Virus record (IMG/VR): IMGVR_UViG_3300013131_000024
Coordinates: 45,858-109,857 of that record
Strand: one strand, 5' to 3'
Length of the DNA stretch: 64,000 bases
Source: a virus
Numbering within the stretch: position 1 is the first letter of the stretch; each line of letters opens with the position of its first letter. The notes under the pieces are model-generated. The model was not told the DNA's origin and searched no databases. It worked only from the letters and a program-made list of their open reading frames with translations. Shown piece by piece: positions 6,019 through 12,080 of the stretch. The translations under genes and the position numbers were made by a program.

Positions 6019-6094
6019 GGTGTCCTTAATGTAGTGGCCTGCATACTAGTCTGTGAAACTGGAAGTACCGGATCGATACCGGTAGGACACCCCA
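6019..6094 (+). tRNA. trnH: tRNA-His (GTG)
   Basis: Has the His-specific extra G at position -1 (6019) opposite C73 (6091), acceptor GTGTCCT/AGGACAC, anticodon GTG in CTGTGAA, encoded CCA. Confidence 0.92.
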
Positions 6095-6103
6095 AAAGAA
6101 CAA

Positions 6104-7042
6104 TTAAAGATTTAAACAAAATTCTATTCGAATTTCTTTGTTGATATGAGATACAAACAATTCATGTATATTAGAGGGCGGATCAAGTATTGTTCCTAAA
6201 GGTAGCTCTAACGGTAAATTACTTGGCAATCTTTCGTAAGATTTACACCACGATTGAAATCTTTTACTTGCATATAATCGTTTTCTTGTATAATCTATAT
6301 CTATGGTAATACCGCCATTAGATCCGAGACGTCCTGTACAATCAAACTCGTTAGGATTATCTTCATCGTAAAATGATCGAAGAACACTTTTACCTAGAAT
6401 GGATTGATCTAACAGCACCAAGTATTGATAAACTGAATATTTTTCATAATCATAATTTGCCAAAAAATCTTCTTGATCAAATTCTAACCAATTGTCAAAT
6501 TGCAAATATCTATCAGTGGGCGTTATGTCAAAACTGGTAAATGGATATTTGGTTAAAGCATAATTTTTATTATCTGTAATAGTAATTTTTTCTAAAAGAT
6601 GAACTGAATCATTGATTAAATTTATCAAGGAAAACCATTGATTATAATCTATGAATTCTGGAATTGTGAATTTAGAATTATATACATTTTCCACAGATTT
6701 ATTTAGGTGCAGAGTATCTCTAGCGAATAAAGCATTGTAAACAAAGAATCTGTGTAATTCATTTAGAATATTTTGATCGTAATTAAATTCTGTGGGAATC
6801 GTAGTAGGAAATTTTAAACCAAATCTTTCTAATTCTGATAAGGCAAATTGTATAAACTTCCAAGATTGTATAATTTGAGATTCGTGTATATAATATTCTT
6901 CTAATGATGCAAAATCTTTTTTACATTCATAAGATTGTTTTTTGCTATTAAAAAAATTAAACCATTTAAAATGCACTTTGTGATCTGTGAATATTCGAAT
7001 CGCAATGTGTTGATCATTAAGAAAATGTAATTTTAAAAACAT
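6104..7042 (-). CDS. hypothetical protein, minus strand inside tRNA array
   Basis: 312 residues, the only clear minus-strand gene within the array. It is very AT-rich and Lys/Asn/Phe-rich like the island genes at 15-38 kb, and unlike its tRNA-array neighbours. It starts MFLKLHFLNDQHIAIRIF; the C-terminal third has FDCTGRLGSNGGITIDIDY. No transmembrane segment or known motif is visible. Its composition and orientation suggest later insertion between tRNA-His and tRNA-Phe. Function unknown. Confidence 0.8.
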   Translation of the reverse strand: MFLKLHFLNDQHIAIRIFTDHKVHFKWFNFFNSKKQSYECKKDFASLEEYYIHESQIIQSWKFIQFALSELERFGLKFPTTIPTEFNYDQNILNELHRFFVYNALFARDTLHLNKSVENVYNSKFTIPEFIDYNQWFSLINLINDSVHLLEKITITDNKNYALTKYPFTSFDITPTDRYLQFDNWLEFDQEDFLANYDYEKYSVYQYLVLLDQSILGKSVLRSFYDEDNPNEFDCTGRLGSNGGITIDIDYTRKRLYASKRFQSWCKSYERLPSNLPLELPLGTILDPPSNIHELFVSHINKEIRIEFCLNL

Positions 7043-7065
7043 AAATTATTTAATATCATCGCTTC

Positions 7066-7141
7066 GCCAACTTAGCTGATGTGGTCATAGCGGCGGTCTG
7101 AAGAACCGTGGAAAGACGTTCGATTCGTCTAGTTGGCACCA
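7066..7141 (+). tRNA. trnF: tRNA-Phe (GAA)
   Basis: Acceptor GCCAACT/AGTTGGC, anticodon GAA in CTGAAGA, encoded CCA. Confidence 0.9.
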
Positions 7142-7144
7142 CAT

Positions 7145-7222
7145 GCGGATGTGATGGAATTTGGTATACATATCAGACTTAAAATCTGAGTTCTGAGGGT
7201 TCGAATCCCTCCATCCGCACCA
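7145..7222 (+). tRNA. trnL: tRNA-Leu (TAA)
   Basis: Acceptor GCGGATG/CATCCGC, anticodon TAA in CTTAAAA with stem CAGA/TCTG, T-arm GGGTTCGAATCCC, encoded CCA. Variable arm short for Leu. Confidence 0.87.
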
Positions 7223-7227
7223 AACAT

Positions 7228-7299
7228 GCCTCTGCCGATGGAGCGGTGCCAGGTCTTCTAAACCAGGTTATGGGAGTTCGAATCTCTCCAGAGGCGCCA
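7228..7299 (+). tRNA. trnR: tRNA-Arg (TCT)
   Basis: Acceptor GCCTCTG/CAGAGGC, anticodon TCT in CTTCTAA; the anticodon stem has one mismatch. Discriminator G, encoded CCA. Confidence 0.82.
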
Positions 7300-7307
7300 T
7301 ATATCAG

Positions 7308-7336
7308 TTGACAAAGCATAGAATAGACTATATAAT
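7308..7336 (+). promoter_or_regulatory. sigma70-like promoter
   Basis: TTGACA at 7308-7313, a 17-base spacer and TATAAT at 7331-7336. Directed at the second tRNA block; the first downstream element is the interrupted tRNA-Leu 5' half. Confidence 0.8.
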
Positions 7337-7369
7337 ATACTTTGTTCATTAAAAATTTCTAGTTGTTAT

Positions 7370-7405
7370 GCCCCGGTGGTGGAATGGTAGACACGCTTTT
7401 CTGTG
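7370..7405 (+). pseudogene. 5' half of a class II (Leu-like) tRNA interrupted by an HNH gene
   Basis: GCCCCGG acceptor strand followed by a Leu-type D-arm (TGGTGGAATGGTAGACACGC) and the beginning of an anticodon stem. The tRNA pattern then stops and the HNH gene begins. A possible acceptor partner CTGGGGC-ACCA lies at 7964-7974, beyond the HNH gene and the next tRNA. Boundary of the half-gene is approximate. Confidence 0.65.
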
Positions 7406-7412
7406 TGTTTAG

Positions 7413-7420
7413 CATAAATA
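7413..7420 (+). promoter_or_regulatory. late-promoter-like motif CATAAATA
   Basis: A 7/8 match to the T4-type late element, ending 5 bases before the HNH start codon at 7426. No Shine-Dalgarno lies between. Confidence 0.4.
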
Positions 7421-7425
7421 AATGT

Positions 7426-7869
7426 ATGAAAAACATTTATGAATACATTTCACTCCCGAGGGTTGAAAGACAGTCTCATCTCAAATTGGATGAGCCGTGT
7501 CTAGAAAGAGGAGCAGGTAGTTATTATTTCAAAGGGCTTTTAGCTCATTGTTTAGATACTACAGTTCCTACAGGACATAAGATACATTTATGTCATGCTT
7601 GTCATAACGGTGCTTGTGGTAATCCCAATCATATGTATTGGGGTACAGCACAAGAAAATCGTTTAGATCAAGTTGAAAATAACGGCAAAACAATTTGGGA
7701 GAGAACTGTCGAAAAACACGGCTTAGAAAAAGCGAAAGCTATGAACAAACGTGTTGGAAATAAAAATGGTTCTGGCAATAAGGGTAAACCTAAAAGCGAG
7801 GAACATAAAGCAAAAATTGCCGCAAACCGTAAAGGTGGGCGACAAAAGAAACATGCGGACGTGATGTAA
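7426..7869 (+). CDS. HNH homing endonuclease inserted in tRNA region
   Basis: 147 residues. The ATG at 7426 is preferred; the longer TTG-started version would translate the tRNA fragment. It carries an HNH_3-type zinc-binding homing endonuclease core: IHLCHACHNGACGNPNHMYWG, then TAQENRLDQVENN. A basic DNA-binding tail follows, with SEEHKAKIAANRKGG resembling a NUMOD repeat. The stop lies inside tRNA-Leu (TAG). Its position directly behind a truncated tRNA 5' half suggests it invaded a tRNA gene. Confidence 0.87.
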   Translation: MKNIYEYISLPRVERQSHLKLDEPCLERGAGSYYFKGLLAHCLDTTVPTGHKIHLCHACHNGACGNPNHMYWGTAQENRLDQVENNGKTIWERTVEKHGLEKAKAMNKRVGNKNGSGNKGKPKSEEHKAKIAANRKGGRQKKHADVM

Positions 7870-7938
7870 CTGGTAGCCATGCGAGTCTTAGAAGCTCGTG
7901 CCTTGTGCGTGTGAGTTCGAGTCTCACCGTCCGCACCA
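7855..7938 (+). tRNA. trnL: tRNA-Leu (TAG)
   Basis: Acceptor GCGGACG/CGTCCGC, anticodon TAG in CTTAGAA with stem CGAGT/GCTCG, class II variable arm, encoded CCA. Its 5' end overlaps the last codons of the HNH gene. Confidence 0.9.
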
Positions 7939-7943
7939 AGTTT

Positions 7944-7974
7944 GCCCTATGGACTTAACCGACCTGGGGCACCA
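7944..7974 (+). pseudogene. tRNA remnant with acceptor 3' strand
   Basis: GCCCTAT at the 5' end and CTGGGGC-ACCA at the 3' end enclose only about 13 bases, so the D, anticodon and T arms are missing. The 3' strand can pair with GCCCCGG at 7370 with one G-U, so it may be the displaced 3' end of that interrupted tRNA. Confidence 0.5.
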
Positions 7975-7979
7975 TTAAA

Positions 7980-8149
7980 AAATAGCATTAGCGGGTATCG
8001 CTTGTGGACGCACAGGCTCACGAAGATTAGGGCCATCTACTTCTTCTGAAAAAACCGTGGACAATGGCTTATGAGGAGAATCGAACTCCACTCAGAAATC
8101 CGTCCCATCCCGTAGGGTGTAATGTTATTCTTTAATGGTAAAGTTTTTT
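7980..8149. other. non-coding stretch with a minus-strand tRNA-like fragment
   Basis: No ORF of note. On the minus strand, positions 8090 to 8064 read GGAG-TTCGATT-CTCC followed by TCATAAG and CCA, which resembles a T-arm plus acceptor end. No matching 5' acceptor or anticodon arm is found. Possibly the relic of an inverted tRNA gene. Confidence 0.35.
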
Positions 8150-8228
8150 CCGGGTGTAGCTTAGTCTGGCTTAAAGCGCCTGCTTTGGGAGCAGGAGATC
8201 GTGAGTTCGAATCCCACTTCCCGGACCA
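8150..8228 (+). tRNA. trnP: tRNA-Pro (TGG)
   Basis: Anticodon TGG in TTTGGGA with a perfect CCTGC/GCAGG stem, T-arm GTGAGTTCGAATCCCAC, encoded CCA. The acceptor CCGGGTG/TTCCCGG has two non-standard inner pairs. Confidence 0.88.
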
Positions 8229-8234
8229 GTAAAT

Positions 8235-8309
8235 GCATCGTTAGTTCAGCGGTAGAACGTCGTCCTTACAAGGCGAATGTCAGTGGTTCGACTCCATTAC
8301 GATGCACCA
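8235..8309 (+). tRNA. trnV: tRNA-Val (TAC)
   Basis: Acceptor GCATCGT/ACGATGC, anticodon TAC in CTTACAA, encoded CCA. Confidence 0.92.
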
Positions 8310-8314
8310 ATGCC

Positions 8315-8406
8315 GGAAGGATGGCTGAGAGGCTTAAGGCAGCAGGTTGCTAACCTGTCGATTCGGGTAACTGGGTCCGAGGGTTCGAATCCCTCTTCTT
8401 CCACCA
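8315..8406 (+). tRNA. trnS: tRNA-Ser (GCT)
   Basis: Acceptor GGAAGGA/TTCTTCC, anticodon GCT in TTGCTAA with stem CAGG/CCTG, long variable arm, encoded CCA. Confidence 0.92.
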
Positions 8407-8425
8407 ATTTTAAAAAGGAAACTAA

Positions 8426-8605
8426 ATGTTAAGACCAACCGCAAATTACAAGATGTCCAAACCTACCAAAACTATGTTGGCATCGAGAAGATTTAATTCA
8501 GAAACACAAAGACATGACTGGAAAAGATCTATGATTCAGGCTGAATTAGCTGCTCTTATTCAACCTAAAAGAGAAAAAGGTCGTCGAGAGAACAAAGGTG
8601 AATAA
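8426..8605 (+). CDS. small basic protein (59 aa)
   Basis: ATG at 8426 with ribosome site aaaaaggaaactaa. Product begins MLRPTANYKMSKPTKTML and is rich in Arg/Lys, ending KGRRENKGE. Its length is just below common ORF cut-offs. It is likely a real gene because the next gene overlaps its stop region and shares the operon. A nucleic-acid-binding role is possible from charge only. Confidence 0.65.
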   Translation: MLRPTANYKMSKPTKTMLASRRFNSETQRHDWKRSMIQAELAALIQPKREKGRRENKGE

Positions 8606-8606
8606 C

Positions 8607-8789
8607 ATGGAAGATTCTCAAAATATTAAAAGAACCGGAACTTGTGGTTGTGGGCGATCACCAACTGGTGATTGTATTGGTTGGCACAGTCTATCTGAAG
8701 ATATGTATCAACATCAAAAACTGCTTTGGATAGAAGAAGAAATGCGTAAAGATCAGGAAGCAGCACACTTAAAGGAGACTGGCAGATGA
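8607..8789 (+). CDS. small CxC...C...H protein (CDGSH-like cysteine pattern)
   Basis: 60 residues. ATG at 8607 is preferred over GTG at 8598 because AAAGGTG lies 6-7 bases upstream. The N-terminus has TCGCGRSPTGDCIGWH: spacing C-x-C...C-x-G-x-H resembles the CDGSH-type 2Fe-2S binding pattern, although the exact signature is not present. The C-terminal half is an acidic helix. A small metal- or Fe-S-binding protein is plausible; the function is not known. The stop overlaps the next start. Confidence 0.65.
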   Translation: MEDSQNIKRTGTCGCGRSPTGDCIGWHSLSEDMYQHQKLLWIEEEMRKDQEAAHLKETGR

Positions 8790-8983
8790 GAGATAAACTG
8801 ATAGATGCATTGAGAGTTCATTTTGCAGGTAATTTGTTAAAACATAAAATGAATGTAGAAGTTATGTTAAATAATCCAATCGCAATCCATGATCATACTG
8901 ATTGGATGACTGCTATCGAATCGGAGATTGCACAAATAGCAGAATACGAAGATAAATTAGAAGTATTGAATAAACATTTTTAA
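8786..8983 (+). CDS. hypothetical small protein
   Basis: 65 residues starting MRDKLIDALRVHFAGN, overlapping the previous gene by 4 bases and ending 3 bases before tRNA-Ala. Mostly helical and amphipathic. Proteins with the same general layout (MRDKLIDALR....H..NVEV.LNNP) are, as I recall, common in T4-like cyanophages; function unknown. Confidence 0.75.
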   Translation: MRDKLIDALRVHFAGNLLKHKMNVEVMLNNPIAIHDHTDWMTAIESEIAQIAEYEDKLEVLNKHF

Positions 8984-8986
8984 ATT

Positions 8987-9060
8987 GGGGGATTAGTTAA
9001 ATGGGATAACATCGGCTTTGCAAGCCGAGATTGAGAGTTCGATTCTCTCATCCTCCACCA
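8987..9060 (+). tRNA. trnA: tRNA-Ala (TGC)
   Basis: Acceptor GGGGGAT/ATCCTCC, anticodon TGC in TTTGCAA with stem TCGGC/GCCGA, encoded CCA. Confidence 0.92.
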
Positions 9061-9064
9061 ATAT

Positions 9065-9138
9065 GCCCTTTTAGTATAATGGTAATACAGTGGATTTGTA
9101 ATCCTCTGATGGCAGTTCGATTCTGTCAAGGGGCACCA
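9065..9138 (+). tRNA. trnT: tRNA-Thr (TGT)
   Basis: Acceptor GCCCTTT/AAGGGGC, anticodon TGT in TTTGTAA (one stem mismatch), encoded CCA. Confidence 0.9.
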
Positions 9139-9154
9139 AGATTACCAAAATGTC

Positions 9155-9182
9155 TTGACACAGACACAAAACAGTGTATAAT
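9155..9182 (+). promoter_or_regulatory. sigma70-like promoter
   Basis: TTGACA at 9155-9160, a 16-base spacer and TATAAT at 9177-9182. Transcription would start close to the GCAA-loop hairpin at 9190. Confidence 0.8.
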
Positions 9183-9189
9183 AAGTTTT

Positions 9190-9440
9190 GTTGTGTAGCA
9201 ATACACAACCGGTGAAGTGAAAGGTAGATGAGGATAGACGCCTAGTATGGTTTCATACCATACGAACTTATCTGGCAAAGACGACTTGAAAACGTCTCCG
9301 TGCTTGAGTGAGCTGATCCAAATATCTTTAACTAGACTGTCAATTGCTGATCGGAAATATTCAGGTCTCTGTAGCCTGTCTATTGCACGTTGTCCAGACC
9401 GACGATATCGCACAATAGGTCTTGTCAATTGTCCGGTCTA
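9190..9440 (+). ncRNA. possible structured non-coding RNA or long leader
   Basis: About 250 bases between two consensus promoters without a supported gene. It starts with a perfect 8-bp hairpin GTTGTGTA-GCAA-TACACAAC (9190-9209) capped by a GNRA loop. A GTATGGT/ACCATAC hairpin follows near 9247-9265 and a GACG/CGTC element near 9280-9297. An open frame upstream of 9493 crosses it but has no ribosome site and an atypical product. No RNA family recognised. Alternatively it is a long 5' leader of the next gene. Confidence 0.45.
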
Positions 9441-9444
9441 TTAC

Positions 9445-9473
9445 TTGACCTTTCATCGATCCGTCATTATAAT
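9445..9473 (+). promoter_or_regulatory. sigma70-like promoter upstream of coiled-coil gene
   Basis: TTGACC at 9445-9450, a 17-base spacer and TATAAT at 9468-9473, about 20 bases before the ATG at 9493. It gives the coiled-coil gene its own start, separate from the promoter at 9155. Confidence 0.7.
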
Positions 9474-9492
9474 TGTAAAAAGAGAGACACAA

Positions 9493-10065
9493 ATGAATAT
9501 CACACTACGCAAAGCAAATGCAGTACAAAACAGCATCAATGATGCACTAAAAAACATTAAGGTTGATCTTAATGTTGAGATTAACGAGTTTCAAAATATC
9601 GAAGATGTTATTGGCAAAGCCAATAACACTTTGGTCGAAAATGATGCACGTCGTCAAAAGTTGACTATGGCTTTGTACAATATCCGTGCTTTAGTAGGTA
9701 CTGCAAATGCTGCGAGTGGAATTGACACTGCGCTGGCCAAGGCAGCGTTCATCGATAAACGTATTGGCCAATTAGAGCAATTGGCGAGCTCTACTGAGAT
9801 GACTTCTTTAGAAATCATTAAAGGCAAGATTGAAAAGATCAAAAGTCTCAAGGACGAAGCTCGTAGCCGTATCTATGGCTATGGAGACACGGTAACAACT
9901 TCTGTTCTCAGCAAAGAACAGATCGCACAGGCCAAATCAGAAATCCTTAATCTGAAAAAGCAAAAGCAAAAGCTCAACGATGAGATCCTTGAGCTGAATA
10001 TCAAAACCGATATTCCATTATCAGATGATACTGTAGAATTACTACAAACAGAAGGATTACTATGA
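9493..10065 (+). CDS. coiled-coil protein of unknown function
   Basis: 190 residues from the ATG at 9493, the first codon after a promoter at 9445-9473. The earlier start at 9247 is unlikely because it would lie in the structured leader. It is almost entirely helical. Residues about 1-90 include NNTLVENDARRQKL and an alanine-rich stretch; residues 95-170 are heptad-rich with repeated Lys/Glu (LNLKKQKQKLNDEILEL). No enzyme motif. A structural or scaffolding role is plausible, but the family is not recognised. Confidence 0.7.
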   Translation: MNITLRKANAVQNSINDALKNIKVDLNVEINEFQNIEDVIGKANNTLVENDARRQKLTMALYNIRALVGTANAASGIDTALAKAAFIDKRIGQLEQLASSTEMTSLEIIKGKIEKIKSLKDEARSRIYGYGDTVTTSVLSKEQIAQAKSEILNLKKQKQKLNDEILELNIKTDIPLSDDTVELLQTEGLL

Positions 10066-10071
10066 TATTGC

Positions 10072-10145
10072 CGCGGGTTATAGAAAAGGCATCTTACCAG
10101 TCTCATAAGCTGGAGTTGGGGGTTCGAGTCCCTCACCCGCAACCA
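10072..10145 (+). tRNA. tRNA with CAT anticodon (Met-type)
   Basis: Anticodon CAT in CTCATAA with stem CCAGT/GCTGG. T-arm GGGGGTTCGAGTCCCTC and encoded CCA. The acceptor CGCGGGT/ACCCGCA has an unpaired first position, as in initiator tRNAs, so initiator Met is possible. Confidence 0.82.
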
Positions 10146-10174
10146 GTTATAGATAAAGATACTTATTTGAATAA

Positions 10175-10663
10175 ATGAATATCGCAATAATAATCGATTG
10201 TTGGAAAGATACACCAACTACATTGCATCATATAATTCTCTCTAAAATATTTAGATCGACAAGATTCGTTTATTTAAATATTAAGAAATTTTTAAGTTCA
10301 GATTTAATAGATGTAATAATTATTTCTTCCTACGACGACAAAGATACTACTCCTACTATTTTAAACATAGACAAGAAAAAATTCTTTTTTTTACACGAAG
10401 AACAATTAATAGAATTTTTAAAAAATAATTCAGTTAAAAATATCTATATGTGTGGTTGTGCCTGGGATAGTTGTGTAAGAGATCGTCCTCTTGGTTATTT
10501 GAATGTCTATAAAATTATTAATTCATTGAACTTAGATATTAGTGTTTTAGTAAAATATAACTGTGTTAAAAACTTAGATGACACATATTTTGTAAAATCA
10601 AAAAATGATGACTGGGTAAAAACCAGTGTAAAAAATATTTTTAAATACTATCCAAAATGTTAA
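10175..10663 (+). CDS. hypothetical protein, weak isochorismatase-like look
   Basis: 162 residues. It starts MNIAIIIDCW, and near residue 90 has IYMCGCAWDSCVRDRPLGY. An N-terminal Asp after a hydrophobic strand and a later CG....CV..rplG segment recall cysteine hydrolases of the isochorismatase fold. The middle is not conserved enough to assign. Composition is AT-rich like the island genes. It lies between tRNA-Met and a decayed tRNA. Function uncertain. Confidence 0.6.
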   Translation: MNIAIIIDCWKDTPTTLHHIILSKIFRSTRFVYLNIKKFLSSDLIDVIIISSYDDKDTTPTILNIDKKKFFFLHEEQLIEFLKNNSVKNIYMCGCAWDSCVRDRPLGYLNVYKIINSLNLDISVLVKYNCVKNLDDTYFVKSKNDDWVKTSVKNIFKYYPKC

Positions 10664-10670
10664 AGAATAT

Positions 10671-10740
10671 GTGGGAGTAGCTCGGTTGGTAGAGCATTTG
10701 CCTTTCAAGCAAGATGTCGTGAGTTCAAGTCTCGCAACCA
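10671..10740 (+). pseudogene. decayed tRNA copy (tRNA-Gly-like, anticodon changed to TTC)
   Basis: Closely resembles the intact tRNA-Gly (TCC) at 10838 through D-arm, anticodon arm and T-arm. The anticodon loop is CTTTCAA instead of CTTCCAA. After the T-stem (GTGAG/CTCGC) the acceptor 3' strand is missing and AACCA follows directly, so GTGGGAG at the 5' end has no partner. Likely a decaying duplicate. Confidence 0.7.
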
Positions 10741-10745
10741 ATTAG

Positions 10746-10820
10746 CTCGCTGTAGTTCAATGGACAGAACGATTCTCTCCTAAAGAATAAATCCAGGTTC
10801 GATTCCCGGTGGCGAGGCCA
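10746..10820 (+). tRNA. trnR: tRNA-Arg (CCT)
   Basis: Acceptor CTCGCTG/TGGCGAG, anticodon CCT in CTCCTAA with stem ATTCT/AGAAT, discriminator G, encoded CCA. Confidence 0.9.
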
Positions 10821-10837
10821 GTGTTAAATAGTTTTAT

Positions 10838-10913
10838 GCGGGTGTAGCTCAGTTGGTAGAGCACTTGCCTTCCAAGCAAGATGTCGAGAGTTCGAGACTC
10901 TTCGCCCGCTCCA
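10838..10913 (+). tRNA. trnG: tRNA-Gly (TCC)
   Basis: Acceptor GCGGGTG/CGCCCGC, anticodon TCC in CTTCCAA with stem CTTGC/GCAAG, discriminator T, encoded CCA. Last tRNA of the main array. Confidence 0.93.
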
Positions 10914-10918
10914 AATAT

Positions 10919-11494
10919 ATGCAAGTAATAGACTATAACGATACATTCCGTAAGTTTGATTTCAGTTCTGTTATAACAGCGGCTGATAACGATGTTGCTA
11001 TAGGAATCGTGAAAAATATCATCGCAGATGGCAATTATTTTACCAACAGTCCAAAATATCAAACTAAAGAAAACATCTTCAAAAGAAAAGAAACTGTATG
11101 GTTGAAATACCGTATGAGTTTTTTGTTTTCAGTTTTTATGTACCTAGGTCGTGAAGTAAAAGTTTCTAACATGATGGCCTGGTCATTCATGACTAATTTA
11201 GAGGGTGCCGAAGACCGTGAAAAATTATGGCACCATCATTGGCATCCTTCCAGACCAGATGCTAAGATGATGAGTGGAGTTTTTTATCTGCATATCCCCG
11301 ACGATGTCAAAGACAGAGATTATGCAGGCACAGAAATGGCACCAAACGGCATAGATGCAGATGGAAAGTTTTTTGTCCGCCCTGCAGACTATCAATGGCT
11401 TATATATCCCAGCGATCAATGGCATAGACCCGGCATCGTCCAAAGTAACCAATACAGATTCGTGTTGGCAGCAGACGTAGAATATTACGATTGA
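10919..11494 (+). CDS. 2OG/Fe(II)-dependent dioxygenase-like protein
   Basis: 191 residues from ATG 10919 (a longer frame starts inside tRNA-Gly and is rejected). Probable 2-oxoglutarate and Fe(II)-dependent hydroxylase with the jelly-roll core in the C-terminal half. It shows HHHWHPSRPD near residues 105-114, SGVFYLHIP near 119-127, WHRPG near 168-172 (second His) and QYRFVLAADV with the Arg expected to bind 2OG. Phage proteins of this type with SG.fYLh.P and WHRpG are common in T4-like marine phages. The substrate is unknown. Translation starts 6 bases after tRNA-Gly without a visible ribosome site. Confidence 0.82.
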   Translation: MQVIDYNDTFRKFDFSSVITAADNDVAIGIVKNIIADGNYFTNSPKYQTKENIFKRKETVWLKYRMSFLFSVFMYLGREVKVSNMMAWSFMTNLEGAEDREKLWHHHWHPSRPDAKMMSGVFYLHIPDDVKDRDYAGTEMAPNGIDADGKFFVRPADYQWLIYPSDQWHRPGIVQSNQYRFVLAADVEYYD

Positions 11495-11519
11495 CAACAG
11501 CACTTTTTGGTGCTATAAT
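11491..11519 (+). promoter_or_regulatory. sigma70-like promoter
   Basis: TTGACA at 11491-11496, a 17-base spacer and TATAAT at 11514-11519. It begins inside the stop of the dioxygenase gene and serves the 11541-13105 operon. Confidence 0.85.
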
Positions 11520-11540
11520 ACAACATCAAGGAGTGAAAAA

Positions 11541-12080
11541 ATGAACCCGTGGATCCAAAATGTATCTCTCAGCGATGTTAAGAAAGGAAATCATATCCAT
11601 GCCGGCATTAACAGTATGCTGATTCAAATTGTAGATCCAGGTATGGAGTTTCCTACACCTAGTTATCAGTTTCGAGAGATTCATCAATTCTTGTTTCTTG
11701 ATGTTGAAGAAAAGGACGAAGTTTTGGAAGAAGAGATGCGTTGCAGTCAGACTCAGGCAGATCAGCTTGTCTCTCTGCTACACAGAGCATTCGAGAATCG
11801 TATGAACGTTGTTGTTCATTGTGTAGCAGGTGTTTGTCGTTCGGGTGCTGTCTGCGAAGTAGGTGTAATGATGGGCTTCCGTGATACCGAAGTATTTCGT
11901 TCGCCTAATCTGCTAGTCAAGCACAAGATGATGAAGTGCCTAGGTTGGACCTACGACGAGCAGGAGCCTCACACAATTAATGGGGCTCCTGTCGAAGAAG
12001 ATTGGACCAACGACAACGAAAAGGTTTTTACCTTAGCAGCAGCTCGTCGTGAGCGCAGACAGCGTGAAGGAGATATCTAA
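11541..12080 (+). CDS. dual-specificity/tyrosine phosphatase-like protein
   Basis: 179 residues. It contains the CX5R phosphatase loop VVHCVAGVCRSG with Cys94 and Arg100. A preceding acidic segment (DVEEKDEVLEEE) could carry the general acid. The size fits a minimal dual-specificity phosphatase domain plus a charged C-terminal tail ending in RRERRQREGD. It may dephosphorylate proteins or other phosphate esters in the infected cell; the substrate is unknown. First gene after the promoter at 11491, with ribosome site aaggagtgaaaaaatg. Its stop overlaps the next ATG. Confidence 0.85.
   Translation: MNPWIQNVSLSDVKKGNHIHAGINSMLIQIVDPGMEFPTPSYQFREIHQFLFLDVEEKDEVLEEEMRCSQTQADQLVSLLHRAFENRMNVVVHCVAGVCRSGAVCEVGVMMGFRDTEVFRSPNLLVKHKMMKCLGWTYDEQEPHTINGAPVEEDWTNDNEKVFTLAAARRERRQREGDI

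Noticed and set aside
7370-7974. Group I intron interrupting tRNA-Leu
   Set aside because: The segment is almost wholly coding for HNH and an intact tRNA; no intron core elements (P3-P7) could be recognised by eye.
7980-8149. tmRNA or complete minus-strand tRNA
   Set aside because: Only a T-arm-like segment and CCA end are present on the minus strand; no paired acceptor, anticodon arm or tag ORF.
9247-9492. N-terminal extension of the coiled-coil gene (MVSYHTNLSG...)
   Set aside because: The stretch has no ribosome site, unlike composition, and coincides with hairpins and a promoter. ATG 9493 follows a promoter at the right distance.
10175-10663. Firm isochorismatase call
   Set aside because: Only the N-terminal Asp and a CG....CV segment match loosely; the catalytic Lys and cis-peptide region are not evident.
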